Assembly: GCF_036639235.1 (NCBI RefSeq)
Contig: NZ_JAVWJB010000003.1
Coordinates: forward strand, 1-64,000
DNA length: 64,000 nt
DNA from: Clostridium_AB sp036639235
GTDB taxonomy: Bacteria > Bacillota > Clostridia > Clostridiales > Caloramatoraceae
Reading direction: 5' to 3'
In this document: positions 1 through 8,154 of the stretch, one piece after another
How the letters are laid out: each line of letters starts with the position of its first letter
Position numbering within the stretch: the stretch's first letter is position 1
Made by a program: the position numbers and the translations under genes
Notes under the pieces: model-generated
The model's input: the letters and a program-made list of their open reading frames with translations, nothing else
What the model was told of the DNA's origin: nothing
Database searches by the model: none

Positions 1-143
1 AGGTTCATAAAGCCATGAATCTAAGTAGTAAAATGCCTTCAGTATGTAGTGCTATGTATAGCATAAAAGAGTATAAGTATGAGATATTAGAAACTGTACC
101 AAGTGGCAAGAGTTCAACCATTAAAATAAGATATTATTTATAA
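1..143 (+). CDS. 3' end of an unidentified gene (truncated by window edge)
   Basis: An open frame runs in from the left edge (codons in phase with position 3) and ends at TAA 141-143, giving 46 residues. The tail is rich in Ser, Lys and Tyr and contains no motif I recognise. There is no internal start with a good ribosome binding site, so this is read as the C-terminus of a gene that begins outside the window. The function cannot be stated from this fragment. Confidence 0.5.
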   Translation, partial: VHKAMNLSSKMPSVCSAMYSIKEYKYEILETVPSGKSSTIKIRYYL

Positions 144-207
144 ATTGTGAATGGTAATATATATAACTACCCATAATAAGAATAAGATTATTATGGAGGA
201 AGTTATT

Positions 208-825
208 ATGTATACTAAGGAAGAGTTATTTAAGGAAATTGAACATCACATATTAAATGATAATAAGCCATCTGATTATATTAATTCACTGGTTAATAAT
301 CAGGTATTAATGTCTTATCCATTTGATATGCTATATAAGCTAAGGAATGTGGAGCAGTCTCCTGTTCATCATCCTGAGGGTAGTGTTTGGAACCATACAA
401 TGCTTGTTCTAGATCAGGCGGCGAAGGTTAGAGATAAAAGTCAGGATGCTAGAATTTTTATGTGGGCTGCACTACTTCATGATATAGGTAAGGAACCTAC
501 AACTAGAATTCGTAAGGGTAGAATTACATCCTATGACCATGATAGTGTTGGGGCGAGTCTTGCTAAGAAGTTCCTAGAGGAGTTTACAGATAACAGGGAA
601 TTTATAGATGGAGTTTCAGCATTAGTTCGCTGGCATATGCAGATATTATTTGTTGTTAATAGGTTACCCTTTGCAGATGTTAAGGGTATGATGAGTCAAG
701 TTAATATTAATGAAGTAGGACTTTTAGGTTACTGTGATAGAATGGGAAGAACTAATTCAGATAGTAACAAGGAAAAGCATAATATTGAGCTTTTTATAGC
801 TGAATGTAATAGTATAATTAATTAA
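208..825 (+). CDS. HD-domain phosphohydrolase-like protein
   Basis: A 205-residue protein with a metal-dependent HD-superfamily signature: His62 in WNHTM, the HD pair in LLHDIGKEP near residues 91-98, then a YDHD segment and an RWH motif. The arrangement resembles the HD domain attached to CCA-adding and poly(A) polymerase-type enzymes, but there is no nucleotidyltransferase part here. ATG 208 is chosen because GGAGG at 195-199 sits correctly in front of it; an in-frame upstream start at 151 has no such site. A bidirectional hairpin follows at 874-900. The substrate is unknown; hydrolysis of a phosphate ester or nucleotide is the family expectation. Confidence 0.85.
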   Translation: MYTKEELFKEIEHHILNDNKPSDYINSLVNNQVLMSYPFDMLYKLRNVEQSPVHHPEGSVWNHTMLVLDQAAKVRDKSQDARIFMWAALLHDIGKEPTTRIRKGRITSYDHDSVGASLAKKFLEEFTDNREFIDGVSALVRWHMQILFVVNRLPFADVKGMMSQVNINEVGLLGYCDRMGRTNSDSNKEKHNIELFIAECNSIIN

Positions 826-873
826 TAGACACTATAGGATACGTATAAGTCTAAAAAGAATATTTAATAAGAA

Positions 874-900
874 AAGTGAGTTGAAATTTTCAACTCACTT
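874..900. terminator. Bidirectional terminator between convergent genes
   Basis: AAGTGAGTTG and its exact complement CAACTCACTT form a 10-bp stem around an A/T loop. It sits between the ends of the HD gene (+) and the RidA-repeat gene (-), so it can serve both. Confidence 0.75.
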
Positions 901-912
901 AATTTGTTGTAG

Positions 913-2181
913 TTATTTAGTAAACGGAGGAGTTCCCTCTGCATTAGATACAATAGCATCTATTTGGATTTGGGCATTTTTCGGCATGCCTGATACTCCA
1001 ATTACTCTAAGTGCCGGGGTAGCTGATGGGAAGAACTTCTTGTATACTTCTCCTACAGAATCCATATCATTAATATTCTTAAGGAATATATTAACCTTAA
1101 CCACATCCTCAAGTTTATGGTCTATACTTTCAACAATAACCTTAAGGTTGTTTAGACACTGCTCAGCTTGCTTAGCAATATCACCTGACACCATATTACC
1201 TGATGCATCAATTGGTAGCTGTGCTGAAATGTTGTTGTAGTGTGAGAATGCAACTGTTTGAGTTGAAAGTGGGCATAGTGGCGCCTTATCAGTGTTATTC
1301 GGCTCAACTATAATTCCGTGTCTATCTTCAACTGCCTGTGGAGGAGTTCCATCTCCATGTGATACTACTGCTTCTATCTGAACTAGTGCATCCATTGGTA
1401 GTGCAGCAGCTTCTACTATTGTACATGCAGGAACATATCCTACAGTTCTTGCAATTGCAGAGTCTGGGAAGAATGTTTTGTATACTGCATTTACATCATC
1501 TAAATCTGAAATATTCTTAAGGAAAATATTAAGCTTAACTATATCATCAAAAGGAACATCTATACTTTCTAGAATAGATTTAATGTTCTTTAAGCATTGA
1601 TGAGTTTGCTGCTTAATACAATCAGATACTATTTTGCCTGATTTAGGGCAAAGAGGTAACTGTGCTGTAATATTATTATAGTGGGAAAATGCAACAGTTT
1701 GGGTAGATAGTGAACACTTAGGAGCATTACAAGTATTATTTGTAAGCTTAATTAAGTCTCCTGCCTGTGGTGCATTTGGAATTGTACCTTCTCCGTTTGA
1801 TAGAAGTGCTTCAACCTGAACTAAAGCGTTCTTAGGTAGTGCATCAACAGCAACTACAGTACGAGTAGGTAGATAGGTTGGGAAGAATGACTTATAAACT
1901 TCATTTATAGCATCCATATCCCTAATATTCTTAACGAAAATAGTAATTCTAACAACGTCATTCATAACATGGTCAATACTCTCAACAATAGCCTTAATAT
2001 TCTTAAAGCATTGCTGTGCCTGCTCCTTAGCACCACCTGATACTAGGTTACCTGTTTTTGGGTCGATAGGTAATTGGGCTGAAAAGTTATTATAATGAGA
2101 AAAAGCAACAGTTTGTGAAGATAGTGAGCACTTAGGTGCATTGTCTGTGTTTCTGGCTAATACTGCATTAAAGCTTGTCAT
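913..2181 (-). CDS. Triple-domain RidA (YjgF/UK114) family protein
   Basis: A 422-residue protein built from three tandem RidA-type domains (about residues 13-132, 152-280 and 302-422). Each opens with a near-identical Cys-containing stretch ending in TVAFSHYNN and closes with an ALP-type beta strand. Known RidA proteins are about 130 residues long, form trimers, and hydrolyse reactive enamine/imine intermediates using one conserved Arg. Aligning the strand before LPK/LPM/MPK, domain 1 has that Arg (PTRTVV), domain 2 has Cys (PACTIV), and domain 3 has Leu with Arg displaced by one (PALRVI). A covalent pseudo-trimer with one canonical site is therefore likely (inference). The start ATG at 2181 is preceded by GAGAGGT. 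The gene is transcribed apart from the kinase operon, whose terminator lies upstream at 2378-2407. Confidence 0.9.
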   Translation of the reverse strand: MTSFNAVLARNTDNAPKCSLSSQTVAFSHYNNFSAQLPIDPKTGNLVSGGAKEQAQQCFKNIKAIVESIDHVMNDVVRITIFVKNIRDMDAINEVYKSFFPTYLPTRTVVAVDALPKNALVQVEALLSNGEGTIPNAPQAGDLIKLTNNTCNAPKCSLSTQTVAFSHYNNITAQLPLCPKSGKIVSDCIKQQTHQCLKNIKSILESIDVPFDDIVKLNIFLKNISDLDDVNAVYKTFFPDSAIARTVGYVPACTIVEAAALPMDALVQIEAVVSHGDGTPPQAVEDRHGIIVEPNNTDKAPLCPLSTQTVAFSHYNNISAQLPIDASGNMVSGDIAKQAEQCLNNLKVIVESIDHKLEDVVKVNIFLKNINDMDSVGEVYKKFFPSATPALRVIGVSGMPKNAQIQIDAIVSNAEGTPPFTK

Positions 2182-2377
2182 AATAATATTACCTCTCTTA
2201 ATTAAAATTTATAGATAGATTATAAAAATCCATTTAACTAGAAGTAGGCCTTAAATACAGAGTGTGTAATAAGGCACTAATATCATCATTCCCTTATGCA
2301 TAAAAAATATACTTGAGATAAATAGCCAGAGGATTAAATAAATTAACAAATTTAATTTTAAATTTCCAAAATAAAAA

Positions 2378-2407
2378 AGCACTATAAGAAAATTATCTAT
2401 AGTGCTT
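2378..2407 (-). terminator. Terminator of the two-component operon
   Basis: AAGCACTATA/TATAGTGCTT gives a 10-bp stem. On the minus strand it is followed by a T-rich tract, directly after the histidine kinase stop codon. Confidence 0.8.
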
Positions 2408-2412
2408 AGTAG

Positions 2413-3424
2413 TTATTTAGGTAGATATATTGTAAATATGCTTCCTCCATTTTTGTTGTCGCATACAAATATTTTTCCACCCTGTTTTTCTATAATAGCC
2501 TTAGTGGTAGAAAGACCAAGTCCAGCTCCACCGAGCATTCGTGATCGGGATTTATCTACCCTATAAAATGGCTCAAATATTAATGTTTTTTCGTAATTAT
2601 CTATTCCATTACCAGTGTCAATAATATTAATATTGATGCCTGTATCCATTTCAATTACCTCTAGGGTAACACTTCCAGATTTATTATTATACTTAATTCC
2701 ATTTTCAACTAAATTATAAATAGCTCTATGAAAAAGTAGAGGATTAGCTTTAACTACTATATTGCTTTTAAATGAATTAATAGTAACTTCATAGGAGTCA
2801 GCTAGAGGTTTTAATTCATCTTTAATGCTATCAAAAACCTCTGAAATATTAACCATACTTTTAGATTCTATTTTTTCAAGATTTGTTAGGTTAAGTAGTG
2901 CAGATACAAGACTTGATAGTCTATCTACCTGCTTTGAAAAAGCATTAATTAGAGAGTTATAATCATCCTGTGTAGGACTAGCTTTTTTGTTAAATACATC
3001 TATTTTAGTTCTAAGAACTGTAAGTGGTGTACGCAGTTCATGTGCAGCACTTTGGGAAAAACGCCTTTGGGTATTAAATGCATCCTCAAGTTTTCCACTC
3101 ATTTCATTAAATGATGCTGTTAAAGTAGCAATCTCATCATTACTTTCAGGAACAGGTATTTGTTCAGATAAATTATGAACAGTACGGTTTTTTATTTGGG
3201 TTGTAAGAGTATGTAGGTTACTTATGGATTTTCCAGTTAAAAACCATGTTAACCANNNNNNNNNNNNNNNNNNNNNNNNNNNNNNNNNNNNNNNNNNNNN
3301 NNNNNNNNNNNNNNNNNNNNNNNNNNNNNNNNNNNNNNNNNNNNNNNNNNNNNNNGGAGCATACTAAAAGTAGTAATGTACTAGTTAGGGTAATACGCAT
3401 TCTAAGTGAAAGTTTGTTAAACAT
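2413..3424 (-). CDS. Sensor histidine kinase (interrupted by assembly gap)
   Basis: Membrane sensor kinase of a two-component pair. The N-terminus (ATG at 3424) starts a transmembrane helix, then 100 N remove the sensor region. After the gap the frame is open from 3255 through a HAMP-like segment, the H-box AAHELRTPL (His codon 3040-3042), the N-box NLVENGIKYNN, G1 DTGNGI, the F-box FEPFYRVD and G2 GGAGLGLST. The two sides are in different phases across the 100-N placeholder, which fits a gap of unknown true length rather than a frameshift. The start overlaps the response regulator stop by 8 bp, so the pair is cotranscribed. The signal sensed is unknown; the neighbouring ABC exporters suggest an antimicrobial or envelope-stress signal (inference). 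Confidence 0.88.
3256..3355. other. Assembly gap (100 N)
   Basis: Exactly 100 consecutive N, the usual placeholder for a scaffold gap of unknown size. It removes the extracytoplasmic sensor part of the histidine kinase gene. Confidence 0.99.
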
Positions 3425-4100
3425 CTATCTTACCTCCTACAAGGTGGTAGCCTTGTCCTATTTTAGTTTGTATAATATCTTTTCCAATTGCATTTTTAAG
3501 CTTTTTTCTAAGTGAGGCAATGTGTACTCTAATAGAATTACTAAAAATATCTACATCCTTGTCCCATATATGTTGAATAAGTTCCTCCTGACTAATAACC
3601 TTATCTCTATTTAAAAGAAAATACTCAAGTATTGATAATTCTTTTTTAGTTAGTGAGAATTCTTCTCCATTAGCACTAACACTACGGCTAAGGGTATTAA
3701 GAGAAAGAGTGCCATATTCTAATAGTGTATTCTCCTGTATAAAACATCTACGTAAAAGGCTACGAATACGAGCCTCTAATTCTTCAAAAGCAAAGGGTTT
3801 TGCAAGGTAGTCGTTAGCACCCATATCAAGACCTAGCACCTTATCAGATACATCAGATCTTGCTGATAATATAATTATTTTAACATCCTTATTGTGAAGT
3901 CTTGTTTTTTGTAGAACCTCTATACCATCCATTAGAGGAAGGTTAAGGTCTAGAATAACAAGGTCATAGCTTTCAGTTGAAAGTATTTCGTAGGCATCAA
4001 GTCCGTTATAGCACTTATCAACTGCATAACCATCTATAGATAGCCCCTCAGCTATGGTGTCACATAAATCTATTTCATCTTCTACAATTAAAATCCTCAT
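3417..4100 (-). CDS. OmpR/PhoB-family response regulator
   Basis: A 227-residue DNA-binding response regulator. The receiver domain (1-115) has the acidic pocket ED at 7-8, phospho-acceptor Asp51 in VILDLNLPLMDG and Lys101 in LAKPF. A winged-helix C-terminal domain follows (about 125-222), with the recognition region SNSIRVHIASLRKKL. It is the first gene of the minus-strand operon and overlaps the kinase start by 8 bp. It is divergent from two ABC transporter genes across a 142-bp region containing inverted repeats (4162-4200), which are plausible binding sites. The arrangement resembles peptide-antibiotic detoxification modules in Firmicutes (inference). Confidence 0.95.
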   Translation of the reverse strand: MRILIVEDEIDLCDTIAEGLSIDGYAVDKCYNGLDAYEILSTESYDLVILDLNLPLMDGIEVLQKTRLHNKDVKIIILSARSDVSDKVLGLDMGANDYLAKPFAFEELEARIRSLLRRCFIQENTLLEYGTLSLNTLSRSVSANGEEFSLTKKELSILEYFLLNRDKVISQEELIQHIWDKDVDIFSNSIRVHIASLRKKLKNAIGKDIIQTKIGQGYHLVGGKIDV

Positions 4101-4161
4101 AGTAAATCTCCTCAGTGAATTATTTCCTACTTATATTATAGTATATCCACATAAATTCTTC

Positions 4162-4200
4162 GTTAAGCAGATATAAAATTTCTTAACACAAATTTTATAT
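4162..4200. promoter_or_regulatory. Inverted repeats between response regulator and ABC genes
   Basis: Two overlapping dyads lie in the divergent promoter region. GTTAAG (4162-4167) faces CTTAAC (4182-4187), and ATATAAAATT (4171-4180) faces its exact complement at 4191-4200, 10 bp apart. The position suggests an operator for the adjacent OmpR-type regulator, but no binding consensus is known to me for it. Confidence 0.4.
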
Positions 4201-4242
4201 GGCTTTTGGTATAGTGATGTTATTAATAGGAGGTAGTATAAA

Positions 4243-6186
4243 ATGTTTGAAATTAAATCAGTGTCGAAGAAATTTGGAGACGAGTATGCTCTTAAAGATA
4301 TTACAATGAATATTGGAAAAGGTATGAACTTTATTGTAGGGTCATCCGGTAGTGGAAAGACTACACTTTTAAAAATTATTAGTGGTATGGAGGAAGAGTT
4401 TAAGGGAGAAGTTATTTTTAATGGTAAGAGCATTAAAAAGCTTAAAGCTAATGAGAAAGCACTATACTATAATCAGGTCTTAGGATTTATATGGCAGGAC
4501 TTTAATCTTATAGAAAATAGAACAGTTGAAGAGAATATATTGTTACCAAATTATCTAAGTGATAAGTCTAGTTATGATGATATGAAAAGAATTTTAAGAG
4601 AACTTAAAATAAATAATATAGCAAAGCAAAAAGTTTCAAGCCTATCAGGTGGACAAAAGCAACGTGTTGCAATTGCACGTGAATTAATGAAAAATCCACA
4701 GGTAATCATAGCAGATGAGCCAACAAGTGCACTTGATGCAGCATCTTCAAAGAGTACAATGGAAATTCTAAAAACACTAGCAAAAACACGTACAGTAATT
4801 GTAGTAACACATGATACATCATTAATAGATACAAGTTCTAAGGTTTATGAGATAGATAAGGGAGAATTAGTGTCTTCATGTAATGATGTAGAGAAAGAAA
4901 ATATTAAAGATAAAGGGAAACTAACTAGTAAATTATCATTTTCAAAGGGACTGAAATTAGGACTAGTGTCACTAAAAAGTAATATTATTCAAAATATAGT
5001 TATGGCATTAATTATTTTAATATCATCAACTATGCTACTTGTATCATTTAGTGGTTCCATAAAGGATAGTGGACAGTCACAATTTAATAAGTTACTAGAA
5101 ACTTATGGAGAGAATCTACTAGATATTAACTTAGCATCCTCATTTATAGGTGCAGGAGGTACAGCTGGAGGGGATAGTGATTCACCGAATAAGGATGTAT
5201 CACAGAGCTTAGATGGAGTATTTGATAAATATAAAAATGATAAGCGTGTGGCACATGTACTATTCTCCCAAAGTTTTGATAATATAGTTATTACAGTTGA
5301 TGGGCAGACACATAATATAGATTCATCAGGGAACATACCTGTAATGAATAAGGTAGTTGCAGGAAGCCTACCAAATGGAAATGATAAGGAAGTTGTTGTA
5401 CCAGAAAGTTTTGTTAAAAACCTTGGAATTTCTAATGAAGATATAATTGGTAAAGAAATTATATTTGATGCTACTATATTTAACTGGGAAAGTGGAAGTC
5501 CTGTAGAGGTTAAGGTTGAAACTAAGGCTAAGGTTACAGGAGTAATAGATACTAATATGGTAATTGATTCTCAAGGCAGTGTAATTGAATTTAGTATAGA
5601 TGATTCATTCTTCTTTAGTCAATCAGCACTTAGAGAAATTAAGAGTAAGGCTGGAATCAAAAAAATAGATGGAAATATTGATATAAGAGCTAATAGCCCT
5701 GAGGATATGATTTCTATTAAAGATGAATTAAATGCAAAGGGAATTGTTCCACTTGGTAGATTTGAATTAGTAGAGGATATTGTAAGACTTAATAAACATG
5801 CTAATGTACAAACATCACTTGCAACTAATGTAATAGGAGTTATTGCAGTATTAACAACCCTAGTAGTTGCATTTATCAGTAGTTTAATTAGAAGAAGAGA
5901 ATATGCTATTTTAAAGGTTAGTGGATTCTCAAATACTCAGGTTACAGCTGCAATATTTAGTGAGTTTTTCTTAATAGGGATAATGTCTAGTGCATTATTT
6001 GTAGCACTTTCACCACTTATTAATTCAGTTACAATTAAGTTATGGAATATGCCAATACTGAGTTTAAGAGTATTAACAATAGGTGTTATTATATCACTTG
6101 TTATGAGCATATTTGCAGGAGCAGTAACATCAATAATAGGAATTAAGACGAGTATTATAAATGCTCTTAAGGTAGGAGATAGATAG
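4243..6186 (+). CDS. ABC transporter, fused ATPase-permease (MacB/FtsX type), first subunit
   Basis: A 647-residue fusion. The ATPase domain (1-215) has Walker A GSSGSGKT (33-40), signature LSGGQKQR (134-141) and Walker B VIIADEP (154-160). A transmembrane helix near 245-267 follows, then an extracytoplasmic domain of about 240 residues and three C-terminal helices, the FtsX/MacB layout. Proteins of this type move substrates by mechanotransmission rather than through a central channel. Start ATG 4243 follows an AGGAGGT site. The stop codon abuts the start of the next ABC gene, so the two are translationally coupled and probably form a heterodimer. Likely role: export of, or resistance to, a peptide or lipophilic antimicrobial (inference); the substrate is not visible in the sequence. 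Confidence 0.92.
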   Translation: MFEIKSVSKKFGDEYALKDITMNIGKGMNFIVGSSGSGKTTLLKIISGMEEEFKGEVIFNGKSIKKLKANEKALYYNQVLGFIWQDFNLIENRTVEENILLPNYLSDKSSYDDMKRILRELKINNIAKQKVSSLSGGQKQRVAIARELMKNPQVIIADEPTSALDAASSKSTMEILKTLAKTRTVIVVTHDTSLIDTSSKVYEIDKGELVSSCNDVEKENIKDKGKLTSKLSFSKGLKLGLVSLKSNIIQNIVMALIILISSTMLLVSFSGSIKDSGQSQFNKLLETYGENLLDINLASSFIGAGGTAGGDSDSPNKDVSQSLDGVFDKYKNDKRVAHVLFSQSFDNIVITVDGQTHNIDSSGNIPVMNKVVAGSLPNGNDKEVVVPESFVKNLGISNEDIIGKEIIFDATIFNWESGSPVEVKVETKAKVTGVIDTNMVIDSQGSVIEFSIDDSFFFSQSALREIKSKAGIKKIDGNIDIRANSPEDMISIKDELNAKGIVPLGRFELVEDIVRLNKHANVQTSLATNVIGVIAVLTTLVVAFISSLIRRREYAILKVSGFSNTQVTAAIFSEFFLIGIMSSALFVALSPLINSVTIKLWNMPILSLRVLTIGVIISLVMSIFAGAVTSIIGIKTSIINALKVGDR

Positions 6187-7980
6187 ATGATAAAGCTTAG
6201 TAATATATCTAAAAAGTACGGAAATAACTTGGTTTTAGATAATATTAACTATACATTTCCAGAGAAAGGACTAGTTTGTATAGTTGGAGAATCAGGATGT
6301 GGAAAAACAACTTTACTTAATATGCTTGCAGGATTTGACACAGAATATCAGGGGGATATAACAGTTGAGGGAGTCCCCCTAAACACATTAACTAGTGAGG
6401 AGTTATGCCAGTATAGAAGAGATAAAATAGGTTTTGTATTCCAAAACTACAACCTATTAACTGGTTACTCTACATTAGAGAATGTTTTGCTTTCAGAGCA
6501 AAGAGATTCTAATGATAATGGAGAAGCTTTAGATAAGGCAAAGACTCTTTTAAGTAAGCTTTCTATTGAGGATAAGAAAGACCAGTTATGTGAAACCTTA
6601 TCAGGTGGGCAGAAACAAAGGGTAGCAATAGCTAGAGCCCTACTAGGATCACCTAGTATACTACTATGTGATGAGCCAACAGGAGCATTAGATCGTAAAA
6701 CATCTACTGAAATAATGGAAATGTTAAAGGAAATTTCCCTTGAAAGATTAGTTGTTGTAATAACCCATGACCCTAAAATATTAACATTTGCAGATGAGGT
6801 TATTAACTTAAAGGATAAACAGTTAGAAGTTGAGAAGTCAGGAGAATTTAAAGAAAGTAATAAATTAAAGGAACCTAAAAAACAATTTAAAAGCACTAGG
6901 GTAAAAAGCTTAAAGATAGCAAGAAAGAATTTTAAGGTTAATATAAAAAAATATATAACAGTAGCTACTGCAATATCAATTGGTGTAATAGCAATTCTTC
7001 TTTCACTTTCTTCAGGGAAGGTAATAGAACAATCAGTTAGTGAATTTAAAGAAAAAAATACAGCATATAATAATGGGTATATAAAAGGAAATGATGAAAA
7101 AACCTTTAAGATGTTAAGTGAAGATAAAAGAATAGAAAATGTATATTATCAATGCAAATTAAACAATATTACACTGGAAATTAATAGTAAGGATATATTA
7201 ATAGAAGAGAAGATTCCTATGCCAAAATCTACAGAGGTTTTATCATATGGAGTACTACCTAGAAAGGGTAAAAATGAAATGTCAATAACACCTAGCCTAG
7301 CTAAGAAGTTCTCCTCTGAAATTAATACTTTAATAGGAAAAGAAGCAAAGCTTAAGGTAGATGGGAAAGAGTATATTCTTAAGATAAGTGGTATTTATAA
7401 CGCTGCATATGATGACTTTTTTGTAAGTTCTGATATAGAAAAGCAAATGTATAAGGATTCAATTAAGGAGACCTATTCAATAAGTTATGATGTTACAGAT
7501 TTTAAGGATATAGTAGAAGTAAGTAATATGCTAAAAGAAAAGGGAATAGATTCTAAAAATGCTGCTAAGGAAGTATTAAGTATGGAAAATACTTTTAAAA
7601 GCCTTGAAAAAATATTTTTAGTGGTAGCTATTCTTATATCAGGTATATCACTTTTTGTATGTATAGTGTTATTAGTAAAACTACAAAGTACCCGTTATCG
7701 TGAAGTAGGATTATTATCTGCTTTAGGATTTGAAAAAGCAGACATTAAAAACATACTAATTAAGGAAAACTTAATTCTTGGTGGATTATCATCTATTATA
7801 AGTAGTGTAATACTTATAATAGTAATAGTAGTTTTAAAATTAATGGCTCTTTCGTTTAATGTAGGGATAGGTCAGTTTTTACTATGCAATATAGGAGTTT
7901 TTATAACTATTGTGATTATAAGCTATTTAACTAGTTTACGATTAATTAATATAGACCCAGCAATTGCATTAAGAAAATAA
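6187..7980 (+). CDS. ABC transporter, fused ATPase-permease (MacB/FtsX type), second subunit
   Basis: A 597-residue paralogue-like partner of the preceding gene. It has Walker A GESGCGKT (34-41), signature LSGGQKQR, Walker B ILLCDEPTGALD, a helix near 250-270, a shorter external domain of about 200 residues, and three C-terminal helices with the typical RYREVGLLSALGF coupling segment. ATG 6187 lies immediately after the upstream TAG, with a GGTAGGAG site inside the upstream gene. Two half-transporters, each with its own ATPase, suggest a MacB-like heterodimer rather than the one-ATPase, one-permease BceAB arrangement. A strong terminator follows at 8034-8076. Confidence 0.92.
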   Translation: MIKLSNISKKYGNNLVLDNINYTFPEKGLVCIVGESGCGKTTLLNMLAGFDTEYQGDITVEGVPLNTLTSEELCQYRRDKIGFVFQNYNLLTGYSTLENVLLSEQRDSNDNGEALDKAKTLLSKLSIEDKKDQLCETLSGGQKQRVAIARALLGSPSILLCDEPTGALDRKTSTEIMEMLKEISLERLVVVITHDPKILTFADEVINLKDKQLEVEKSGEFKESNKLKEPKKQFKSTRVKSLKIARKNFKVNIKKYITVATAISIGVIAILLSLSSGKVIEQSVSEFKEKNTAYNNGYIKGNDEKTFKMLSEDKRIENVYYQCKLNNITLEINSKDILIEEKIPMPKSTEVLSYGVLPRKGKNEMSITPSLAKKFSSEINTLIGKEAKLKVDGKEYILKISGIYNAAYDDFFVSSDIEKQMYKDSIKETYSISYDVTDFKDIVEVSNMLKEKGIDSKNAAKEVLSMENTFKSLEKIFLVVAILISGISLFVCIVLLVKLQSTRYREVGLLSALGFEKADIKNILIKENLILGGLSSIISSVILIIVIVVLKLMALSFNVGIGQFLLCNIGVFITIVIISYLTSLRLINIDPAIALRK

Positions 7981-8033
7981 TTATTAAGTGCATACTTACT
8001 AAATTTCTAAATTATTTTAATAATAAGTTTTAT

Positions 8034-8076
8034 AAAAGACATATACATTAGTTTATAGCTAGGGTATATGTCTTTT
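8034..8076 (+). terminator. Terminator hairpin, copy A of a dispersed 43-nt repeat
   Basis: A 13-bp perfect stem, AAAAGACATATAC/GTATATGTCTTTT, with a 17-nt loop after the ABC operon. The whole 43 nt matches 11936-11978 at 36 of 43 positions, loop included, so it is also a repeat element. Confidence 0.8.
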
Positions 8077-8154
8077 AGTTTTGCATATGTTGTAACCTGT
8101 AAAATACATAAAGAATACAATGATTATAGCTACTTTATAAGTTGAGGTGATATT

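Noticed and set aside
881..1240. Plus-strand reading frame opposite the RidA gene
   Set aside because: It lies wholly on the antisense strand of a gene with clear domains and has no ribosome binding site.
3218..3424. Histidine kinase gene split by a frameshift
   Set aside because: The phase change occurs exactly across a 100-N placeholder, so the true gap length is unknown and a frameshift is not needed.
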